Positions 57,712-64,000 of a DNA stretch of 64,000 bases are shown here, one piece after another. This DNA is from Pumilibacter muris. GTDB taxonomy: Bacteria > Bacillota > Clostridia > Christensenellales > Pumilibacteraceae. Both the position numbers and the translations under genes were made by a program. Within the stretch, counting starts at the first letter, position 1, and each line of letters starts with the position of its first letter. Location of the stretch: the NCBI RefSeq assembly GCF_943193045.1, contig NZ_CALPCN010000003.1:186001-250000 (forward strand). The letters are read 5' to 3'. The notes beneath the pieces are model-generated. The model was not told the DNA's origin. It did no database searches and saw nothing but the letters and a program-made list of their open reading frames with translations.

Positions 57712-58875
57712 ATGGTAATAGAACCCAAAGTACGCGGATTTATATGCACTACGGCTCATCCCGAAGGGTGCGCAAAAAGCGTGCTCGCTCAAATAAACAC
57801 CGCTAAAAAATACGCGGGAAAAATCACTGCGGCAAAACGCGCGCTCGTTATAGGCGGAAGCACGGGCTACGGTCTCGCGTCGAGAATTGCCCTTGCGTTC
57901 GGCGGCGGCGCCTCTACTCTTAACGTAATGTTCGAACGCCCTGCGTCGGGCGTAAGAACGGCTACGGCGGGTTGGTATAATACGGCGGCGTTCGAGCGTG
58001 AAGCCGCAAAAAGCGGACTGTATGCAAAGTCGGTAAACGGCGACGCTTTTTCGCAGGAAATAAAGAACCGCGTTATCGAGGCTATAAAGCGCGATTTGGG
58101 AACGGTGGATGCGGTAATATATTCGCTTGCGTCTCCGCGCAGAACTTTGCCCGACGGAACTGTTGCAAACTCGGTGCTTAAAACAGTCGGCGAGAACTTT
58201 ACTAACAAAACAATCGATTTGCGCACCAACGAGGTGGGCGAGGTTACTGTTACTCCCGCAACGCCCGACGAAATAGACGCCACTATAAAGGTTATGGGCG
58301 GCGAAGACTGGGCGGCTTGGATTAGCGCGTTAAACGACGCGGGCGTTCTCGAAAAAGGCGCTTTAACGCTCGCTTATTCGTATATAGGACCCGAACTTAC
58401 TTATCCCATTTACACAAACGGCAGTATAGGAATGGCGAAACGTGACCTTTTCTACACCGCGCAGGCGATTTCCAAAAAGTACGGAATTACGGCTCGCATA
58501 TCGGTGAACAAGGCGCTTGTAACGCAATCGAGCGCGGCTATTCCCGTTGTGCCGCTTTATATATCGCTGTTGTATAAAGTTATGAAAAAGGCGGGGACTC
58601 ACGAGGGGTGCATAGAACAAATGTGCCGCCTGTTTGCGGAGAAGCTCGGCAAATACGATAGCGAAGGATATATTCGCCTCGACGACCTCGAAATGGCGCC
58701 CGAAATTCAAAAAGAAGTAGCTAAGGCTTGGAAAGCGGTGAACGCGCAAAACCTTGCCGACTATGCCGACATAGACGGATATTGGGACGACTTTTACCGC
58801 ATGTTCGGTTTTAAGTGCGACGGCGTGGATTATTCCGCCGACGTCGAGCCTAACGTTGCGATACAAGAAGCGTAA
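57712..58875 (+). CDS. fabV: trans-2-enoyl-ACP/CoA reductase FabV
   Basis: The 387-residue NADH-dependent reductase has a Rossmann start VIGGSTGYGLASRIALAFG, YSLASPRRTLPDG and the catalytic Tyr-x8-Lys in YTNGSIGMAKRDLFY. It reduces the double bond in the last step of fatty-acid elongation (FabV) or in crotonyl-CoA reduction (Ter); the two are homologous and cannot be told apart here. FabV is not inhibited well by triclosan. GAGAGG precedes the ATG. It has its own promoter. Confidence 0.94.
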   Translation: MVIEPKVRGFICTTAHPEGCAKSVLAQINTAKKYAGKITAAKRALVIGGSTGYGLASRIALAFGGGASTLNVMFERPASGVRTATAGWYNTAAFEREAAKSGLYAKSVNGDAFSQEIKNRVIEAIKRDLGTVDAVIYSLASPRRTLPDGTVANSVLKTVGENFTNKTIDLRTNEVGEVTVTPATPDEIDATIKVMGGEDWAAWISALNDAGVLEKGALTLAYSYIGPELTYPIYTNGSIGMAKRDLFYTAQAISKKYGITARISVNKALVTQSSAAIPVVPLYISLLYKVMKKAGTHEGCIEQMCRLFAEKLGKYDSEGYIRLDDLEMAPEIQKEVAKAWKAVNAQNLADYADIDGYWDDFYRMFGFKCDGVDYSADVEPNVAIQEA

Positions 58876-58961
58876 AGTTTTAACGGCGTTAGAGCGTTAT
58901 TGCGCGCGTAGCACCGAAAAAAACGTTTTCGCGGTGAGAAGCATAATCAAAAAACAACGTT

Positions 58962-58999
58962 AAAAGAGACGTTCGCATCTGAAAAGTGCGAGCGTCTTT
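58962..58999. terminator. terminator between convergent fabV and the ECF gene
   Basis: AGACG plus CGCA (58967-58977 region) pairs with TGCG plus CGTCT (58987-58997), with T-rich tails on both strands. Confidence 0.6.
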
Positions 59000-59027
59000 A
59001 TGTTTGGCTTTAAAAAACCGTTTGTTT

Positions 59028-59594
59028 TTATTTCATAAGTCCCTTTTTGCGCATTAGGGGGAATAAAAACGCCGTAACAACCGAATTGAGCGCAACAACG
59101 AGAATTTGCGGGGGGCGAAGCGCAAGCCAGCCCCAAAAAGTTTTGGTAGGAAAGTACAGCGTCATTCCGAGTGTCCATAGCCCGAGCGTGCAAACGGGAA
59201 TAACTATTGCCGTGCCGATAAGAATTTTAAGTTTTGGGTCGAGTTTGGGAATTTTGAACACAAGCCCCATTATAAGTCCGAAAACTGCGCAAGATAGCGC
59301 GAGAACGGGGTTGGGAATGCCGCCCGATATGAGCGTTCCCAAAAGGTCGGTAGCAAAGGCTACGGTTAAGCCGCCGAGCGGCCCCATAACGATTGCCGCC
59401 AAAATCCACGGAACGTAAACAAACGTTACTTTGAAAAACGGTAGCTGAAACAGATTTCCTATAATTTTCAGCACAAGCGCGGCGGCAATGAGCATTGCAA
59501 TGTAGGTAATCCGTTGGGTAGTGGTGAGTTTTCTTTTCTTGCCTTGTTTTGCTTCCGTATCTACGGTTGCAATTTCCTGTGAACTTTTGTTCAT
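59028..59594 (-). CDS. ECF transporter S component (FolT-like)
   Basis: The 188-residue protein has a polar N-terminal tail (1-24) and about six membrane helices (from ITYIAMLIAAALVLKIIGN on). The first helix with AMLIAAALVLK and the later FPLMRKKGLMK end are usual for the folate-family S components. S components bind a vitamin and pair with the shared EcfA/EcfT module, which is not in this window. ATG 59594 is chosen because AGGAGG lies 9 bases before it. Its promoter lies in the end of the upstream flippase gene, and no riboswitch fits in the short leader. Confidence 0.82.
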   Translation of the reverse strand: MNKSSQEIATVDTEAKQGKKRKLTTTQRITYIAMLIAAALVLKIIGNLFQLPFFKVTFVYVPWILAAIVMGPLGGLTVAFATDLLGTLISGGIPNPVLALSCAVFGLIMGLVFKIPKLDPKLKILIGTAIVIPVCTLGLWTLGMTLYFPTKTFWGWLALRPPQILVVALNSVVTAFLFPLMRKKGLMK

Positions 59595-59626
59595 GTCGGG
59601 CAACCTCCTATTAAGTTGTTAAGTTT

Positions 59627-59655
59627 AGTATAGCCGACTTACGCGCTTTTGGCAA
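59627..59655 (-). promoter_or_regulatory. promoter of the ECF S-component gene
   Basis: On the complement -35 TTGCCA (59650-59655) and -10 TATACT (59627-59632) are 17 bases apart, in part inside the last codons of the flippase gene. Confidence 0.65.
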
Positions 59656-61165
59656 ACGATTTGAGCTTCTTTTTCGGATTTTTTTTGCCGAACACAATTC
59701 CCAAATCTATTATTCCGAACACAAGCGACATTATAAACATAAACGCGCAACTCACTATTCCGCCGACTGCAATCGAAAGAAGCATAGGCGCGGGGCTAAG
59801 CAAAGAATATACTGTTTTGGTTAAGTAGGCGGCGGGGAGCACGAGGAGCGACGATAAAATAAGAGGCGTAATAAACGTAAAGCGGCAGCCCGTGCGCTTT
59901 TTAATGCACAGAAGGTCGAGTATGCTCGAAGTGGTGAGGCTTGCGCCCAAACCTACGGAGAGAACGTCTATCGAAAAGTTTTTGCAAAACGCCGCAATAA
60001 TGGCGAACAACACCGCAGAGCCGAGCATATAGTTTAGAAAGCCTTGCTTTTCGAGGTCGAGAGAATTGAGCATGCTCGAAGCTATGTTTTCCACGCTTAC
60101 GGGAATGAGTAGCCATGCCGAGTGGGAAAGAAACCGTCCTGCGTCAACGTTGTCGTAAACGAATTTTCCTATCGGCTTGCCGAGCGCCCAAAACGCGGGC
60201 ACGAACAGCGCCGCCACCACTACCGAGAATTTAACCGCCGTTTCTATTTGGCGCCTTGCCGACGCCATGTTGCCCGATGAGTAAGCCGAACTTAAAGTGG
60301 GAATCATCACGTATGCGAGAGAGCCCACAACCGTTATGGGTATGTACAACAGCGGCATAGCCATTCCTATGCTCGAACCGAATATATAAAGAGCCTGTTC
60401 GTTTGTGTGCCCCATGCCAACGAGAATCATGGGCACTACGATAGCCACCATAGAATTAACTATGCTGCTCGAAGCCCTAACAAACGTTATTGGCACCGAC
60501 GACGCGATAAGCGGCGCGATTTTGCCTTTTGGCGACGCCATTCTGCCTTTATACGCAAAGTAGAACGCCATACAGCAAATAGCCGTTATTGCGCAAGAGG
60601 CGCTTAGCGAAATTGCCGTAACTTTAAGCTTGTTGAATCCGAGCATAAACAGCACAACGGTTAGGAGTATGCGCGCCGCTTGCTCTATAACTTCAACAAC
60701 GCTCATAACCGTATATTTTTGCTTGCCCCAAAGATTGCCGCGAAAACTCGCGTATACTCCCGAAAACAGCACGCCGGGAAGCATGAACAAAAGTATTACC
60801 ATGCTTTCGGGGCTTGCCATTAGTTTTCCTATCGGAGTTTTTAGAGCAACGGTTATTCCGCACACAAAAACGGCGCTTCCGAGCCCTACTATAAGGGCGG
60901 CGGAGGTTGTTCCGTGCGAATCGCGTTTGTTGCCGCTCGCCTCGTATTTGGCGGTTAGCTTAGAAACGATTAGCGGTATGCCGCTTGTGGTTGCCGTAAG
61001 CAAAAGAAAGAATATGCTAAGCGCAACCTGATACACGCCCATGCTCACGGCGCCCAACTCGCGCGAAAGATAAATTTTAAAAACGAAGCCGAGCAAGCGG
61101 TCGATTACCGTAAAAAACGTAACCGTGAACACCGCTCGGAATAGGAATTTAGACGTACTTTTCAC
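59639..61165 (-). CDS. SpoVB/MurJ-like lipid flippase, second copy
   Basis: The 508-residue polytopic protein has about 14 helices and MOP-superfamily motifs (DRLLGFVFKIYLSRELGAVSMGVYQ at the start; GNLWGKQKYTVMSVVEVIEQ in the middle). It is closer to typical SpoVB/YtgP proteins than the gene at 27007 and lacks the long polar insertion. It probably flips lipid-linked wall precursors. The start is GTG 61165 with AGAGG 6 bases upstream. A structured leader (61191-61257) precedes it. Confidence 0.88.
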   Translation of the reverse strand: MKSTSKFLFRAVFTVTFFTVIDRLLGFVFKIYLSRELGAVSMGVYQVALSIFFLLLTATTSGIPLIVSKLTAKYEASGNKRDSHGTTSAALIVGLGSAVFVCGITVALKTPIGKLMASPESMVILLFMLPGVLFSGVYASFRGNLWGKQKYTVMSVVEVIEQAARILLTVVLFMLGFNKLKVTAISLSASCAITAICCMAFYFAYKGRMASPKGKIAPLIASSVPITFVRASSSIVNSMVAIVVPMILVGMGHTNEQALYIFGSSIGMAMPLLYIPITVVGSLAYVMIPTLSSAYSSGNMASARRQIETAVKFSVVVAALFVPAFWALGKPIGKFVYDNVDAGRFLSHSAWLLIPVSVENIASSMLNSLDLEKQGFLNYMLGSAVLFAIIAAFCKNFSIDVLSVGLGASLTTSSILDLLCIKKRTGCRFTFITPLILSSLLVLPAAYLTKTVYSLLSPAPMLLSIAVGGIVSCAFMFIMSLVFGIIDLGIVFGKKNPKKKLKSFAKSA

Positions 61166-61190
61166 ATTTCACCTCTATGTATGGGCAAAT

Positions 61191-61257
61191 CCTAACCGCG
61201 TTAAATTCTCGGGGCAAAGCCGTGAAAACTAATTGCTTTGCTATCTAAGCCGTTAGG
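61191..61257 (-). promoter_or_regulatory. two-stem structured leader before the flippase gene
   Basis: Outer stem CCTAAC/GTTAGG (61191-61196/61252-61257) closes a loop with an inner 7-bp hairpin GCAAAGC/GCTTTGC (61214-61220/61235-61241). It ends 26 bases before the GTG start. It could be a small regulatory leader; no known riboswitch class was matched. It could equally belong to plus-strand RNA. Confidence 0.35.
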
Positions 61258-61357
61258 TTCGCATATATAAGTATGTATATTTGCTTTCGGCGCGCCGTAT
61301 GCAACGGTATTGCAAAGGAGGCGAAAAACGTCGAAAAAAACATTTTTGCGAAATAGG

Positions 61358-61386
61358 TTGAAAATATCTTGTATGTGTGGTATACT
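61358..61386 (+). promoter_or_regulatory. promoter of the lipoprotein gene (near-leaderless)
   Basis: -35 TTGAAA (61358-61363) and -10 TATACT (61381-61386) are 17 bases apart. The ATG at 61397 is 10 bases beyond the -10, leaving a leader of about 3-4 nt and no ribosome binding site. Confidence 0.72.
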
Positions 61387-61396
61387 TAAAACGTAT

Positions 61397-64000
61397 ATGA
61401 AAAACCGATTTAAAAAATTGCAGGCGGCTGTTTTGGCTTTTGTGCTGTTGCTGTCTGTTATAACGCTTTCGGGTTGCACAGGTTGGCTCAACGTGAGCGT
61501 GGAGAATATTTCGTTCGTGTCGGGCGGAACTTCTTTGTCGCGCTTGGAACTTACGCTCGGCGAGCGAGTTGAGCTTAACCGTTATATAAGCATAACGCCC
61601 GCGTCGGCGGTTAATAAGGCGTTCACCGTTGTTAGCGACAACGAGTCTGTTGTGAAAATCGAAACGGTGTCGCAAGGAAGCGTTGTGTCGCGCGTTTACG
61701 CTGTGGCGGAGGGAACGGGTTCGGCTACTTTAACCGCTACCGCCGCCGACAACGGAAAAACGGCTAAGCTCAAAGTTGCGGTTTCTTATGCCGAGCCGAA
61801 CGGCATTTCCATTTCGGCGCAAGGCGATTTCGAGGTGTTTTCCGACACAATCGTTATAAGCGGCGATTCGCTTTCGGAAGTTAAATTCAAAGCCGAACTC
61901 GGCGACAACGTTAGCCCCGAATGCTCGGTTACATGGAGCGCGGGCGAAGAAAGAGTTGTGTTGCCTCAAAGCGAACAATTCGGATTCACGCCTTTAAGCG
62001 TGGGGCGTACCGCTGTTACCGCGTCGGTAAAAGATTCGGCGGGAAAGCTATATTCCGACGTTTTATATGTGAACGTTGCCGATAAGTTGGAAAATGCGCT
62101 CGTGGGCTACGACGCGCAAAAACTTGTTCAGCAGGCGGGCGAATACCAAACCGTGTATTTTAATTTGAGCTACGACGCTCCCGCCGAAGGCAACCCCGAG
62201 CCGGTCGTTGTGTGGTATGTAAACGGGGAGATAAACGGGTTCGGCGAAGAATTCGGATTTTTACCGAAGTCGCCCGGAATATACGAAATATCTGTTAAGG
62301 CGAACGGGCGGATTGTTGCGCTCGGCGGCGAAAGTTCGGTGTCGGTTTTGGCGCGCGGAACTGTTGTGCCCGCTAACGTTTGGCTTGATTACGACAACTG
62401 TTATCCTCAGGTTTGGGTTCGTTGGGATTCCATTCCCGCAGCCGCAGGCTACGAGGTTTCGCTCGTGAATTTGAACACGGGGCGTGTTGTGAGCAGCGAT
62501 ATTTCTACCGAAAACCTCTCTTTGCGCGATAAATTCACCGATAGCGGAGTTGACGTTTCGGATTACGTTAAAGACGCGAACAGCATATTTAACGCCCGTC
62601 TTGCCGTTAAAGTTAAAACTCTCGGCGACGAAAACGGGGTGCTCGGGGAATCCGCTTGGTCGAACGAATACACGAGCAAAGTTGTGCCCGTAGCTGCGCG
62701 CGCTTATTTGCAAAAAAAGTTTTATGACGGTGTTCGCAATTATTACGTTAAGAGTTACGAAGAATTCTACGAGTGGTTCGAATACGCAATGCTTTGGCGC
62801 CCGTCTACGCTTACCGACGGCGAAAGCCTGTATCTCGATTATTCTTACGTTTCGGCAAGCGACGAAATAGACAAAGCTATGAACTCCATGCATTTTACGG
62901 GTTCTTACGATTACAGCGGCGCCGACGAGACGAAAAACGTGGGCAAATTCCGTATTCGCTTTTTCACCGACGGCGAGCCGACGAGAAAAACTTCGGCGCA
63001 CACGGGGCAGGCGTGGAACGCTATGCGCCCCCATGTTAATTACGACGACTCGAAAGTGCGCAACAGCCGTTACGTTTTTCCCATAGACTATAAAACGCCG
63101 GTTACGGTGCGCAATTCCGAACAACTTTATTATTTGGCCCAACTCGGCTACCGCCCTGTGCCTGAGAGCGGAAGCGCTGCGGAACGCCTTTATAATTACG
63201 CGCGCCGAACTTTGCGACACATAATATCCGACGACATGACCGACGTGCAAAAACTCCATGCAATCTACGATTGGATTATGTGGCGCGTTATATACGATAA
63301 CGAGGTTTTGCAATATTCCGCTCTTTCTAACGCGGTTAAATACGAATCGTATTATCTTGAAAGCGTGTTCACCGATTCGGATTATTACGGCGTATGCGAC
63401 GCAATGAGCAAAGCGTTCGTTTTAATGTGTAGTATAGAGGGTTTCGAATGCGTGCGCGTAACGGGTTACGCAGGGTCGGTCGGCAATCGCGGCGGGCATG
63501 CGTGGAACAAGGTTAAATTAAACGGACGGTGGTATATTGTGGACTGCACATGGGGGGACGCAAGCGTTCAGCTTATTGCGGGCGGCGCGGCGCGCGAATC
63601 GGCTAATCACGCGTATTTCCTCGTTACCGACGCCGACGTAGCCTCAACTCACGAGGAGGACGCGGGAAGTTCTTTTCCGAGAACGGCGTCAACCCGCTAC
63701 GCATGGTACGACGAAGAATTCGAGTATAACGGCGACTCGCTTGATTTCTATCTTGACGGGCGGCTTGTTTCGGAATCCGCAATGCGCAACGAGCTTTCTT
63801 TGCTCGTCGATTATATGGCTTATGAAACGCGCAATTCTTCGCGCGAGTATTCGGTCGGCGCCGACCCTGCCGCGAATACCGTAAGTTCGCAATACCGCTG
63901 TTACGAGTTTGTGTCGGACACACGGTGGGGCGACCCCAAAAGTTCGGGGTGGGCTAACTCGGCGCTTATGCGAAATTTGAATGCGGCTATGCGGGAAAAA
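61397..64000 (+). CDS. transglutaminase-like surface lipoprotein with Ig-like repeats (3' end outside the window)
   Basis: The open frame of 868 codons runs to the window edge without a stop. A lipoprotein signal peptide ends in the lipobox LSGC with Cys27. Two or three bacterial Ig-like (BIG2-type) segments follow (about 35-260, with GTGSATLTATAADN and VGRTAVTASVKDSAG) and a fibronectin-like stretch near 345-430. A transglutaminase-like domain at about 600-740 has a complete triad: Cys667 (YYGVCDAMSKAF), His701 (GGHAWNKVKL) and Asp716 (VDCTWGD). Proteins of this type sit on the outer membrane face and are thought to act on peptides or wall proteins. Its promoter gives almost no leader. Composition matches the neighbouring chromosome. 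Confidence 0.85.
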   Translation, partial: MKNRFKKLQAAVLAFVLLLSVITLSGCTGWLNVSVENISFVSGGTSLSRLELTLGERVELNRYISITPASAVNKAFTVVSDNESVVKIETVSQGSVVSRVYAVAEGTGSATLTATAADNGKTAKLKVAVSYAEPNGISISAQGDFEVFSDTIVISGDSLSEVKFKAELGDNVSPECSVTWSAGEERVVLPQSEQFGFTPLSVGRTAVTASVKDSAGKLYSDVLYVNVADKLENALVGYDAQKLVQQAGEYQTVYFNLSYDAPAEGNPEPVVVWYVNGEINGFGEEFGFLPKSPGIYEISVKANGRIVALGGESSVSVLARGTVVPANVWLDYDNCYPQVWVRWDSIPAAAGYEVSLVNLNTGRVVSSDISTENLSLRDKFTDSGVDVSDYVKDANSIFNARLAVKVKTLGDENGVLGESAWSNEYTSKVVPVAARAYLQKKFYDGVRNYYVKSYEEFYEWFEYAMLWRPSTLTDGESLYLDYSYVSASDEIDKAMNSMHFTGSYDYSGADETKNVGKFRIRFFTDGEPTRKTSAHTGQAWNAMRPHVNYDDSKVRNSRYVFPIDYKTPVTVRNSEQLYYLAQLGYRPVPESGSAAERLYNYARRTLRHIISDDMTDVQKLHAIYDWIMWRVIYDNEVLQYSALSNAVKYESYYLESVFTDSDYYGVCDAMSKAFVLMCSIEGFECVRVTGYAGSVGNRGGHAWNKVKLNGRWYIVDCTWGDASVQLIAGGAARESANHAYFLVTDADVASTHEEDAGSSFPRTASTRYAWYDEEFEYNGDSLDFYLDGRLVSESAMRNELSLLVDYMAYETRNSSREYSVGADPAANTVSSQYRCYEFVSDTRWGDPKSSGWANSALMRNLNAAMREK

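Noticed and set aside
61208-61262. Possible cyclic di-GMP type I riboswitch (GGCAAAG...GTGAAAAC)
   Set aside because: The conserved ACGCAAAGC and tetraloop-receptor parts are missing, and the segment is explained by a simple GCAAAGC/GCTTTGC hairpin.

Overview
The window looks like chromosomal DNA of an anaerobic, spore-forming member of the Clostridia (Firmicutes), most likely an uncultured gut-type lineage. The evidence is: sporulation genes (spoIIE, yabP-yabQ, two SpoVB-type flippases); the Firmicutes block of a YaaO-like decarboxylase, tmk, holB and ricT; the ykpA, tex, divIC-like and ppx genes; an anaerobic iron and peroxide set (ferritin, PerR, reverse rubrerythrin, classical rubrerythrin, 2[4Fe-4S] ferredoxin); and sigma-A promoters of the TTGACA-17-TATAAT kind. 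Species-level placement is not possible from sequence reading alone.

Layout. 1-513: a partial gene and non-coding DNA, including a terminator that once served the tRNA-Ser gene. 514-3443: a very small integrative element inserted in tRNA-Ser(GGA), bounded by perfect 61-bp direct repeats. It holds a cI-like repressor with palindromic operators, a small acidic ORF, a GC-rich stretch of about 470 nt with no credible gene but many strong hairpins (candidate large structured RNA or origin-like DNA), a second small ORF and a tyrosine integrase. 3384-6890: tRNA-Ser, ferritin, an MDR dehydrogenase that has lost its catalytic zinc ligands, and the rpsF-ssb-rpsR operon. 6890-8930: an AT-rich islet with a RiPP locus (XRE regulator, precursor with seven cysteines in exact CXXX register, radical SAM/SPASM maturase). 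8975-20001: ykpA, a frameshifted TfoX-domain gene, a protein that is 27% cysteine, perR and reverse rubrerythrin, small membrane and regulatory genes, tspO, uppP, aconitase and an alaR-alaT pair. 20004-26920: greA-lysS, the tmk-holB-ricT block and a ferredoxin. 27007-33032: a SpoVB-like flippase, two XRE regulators beside a SLOG-HTH fusion protein, a cysteine hydrolase, serS and a low-complexity membrane protein. 33138-45819: a 12-gene surface-glycan operon (aminotransferase, PglC/WcaJ-type initiating transferase, two GT2 enzymes, LicD, Wzy-like polymerase, TarI/IspD-like cytidylyltransferase, SDR, Wzx-like flippase, rmlABDC). 45822-55236: spoIIE, a large acidic membrane protein, a ROK kinase, rubrerythrin, trmL, yabQ-yabP and tex. 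55237-64000: dispersed repeats, a small basic protein, tandem XRE genes, ppx with a divIC-like gene, fabV, an ECF S component, a second SpoVB/MurJ-like flippase and a truncated transglutaminase-like lipoprotein.

How it works together. The glycan operon encodes a nearly complete Wzx/Wzy-type pathway: initiating sugar transfer, L-rhamnose supply, glycosyl transfer, probable phospho-alcohol decoration (LicD plus a cytidylyltransferase), flipping and polymerisation. The PerR, rubrerythrin, ferritin and Cys-rich genes look like an oxygen, peroxide and metal defence set.

Most notable signals: (1) the mini-element with its large structured non-coding region; (2) the CXXX-repeat RiPP locus, which has its own repressor-operator but no visible exporter or protease; (3) repeated leaderless-gene architecture, with a -10 box 6-14 bases before a start codon that has no ribosome binding site; (4) two XRE loci with the same divergent-promoter design and palindromic operators 29 bp apart, one next to a SLOG-HTH fusion; (5) a 23-cysteine protein next to perR.
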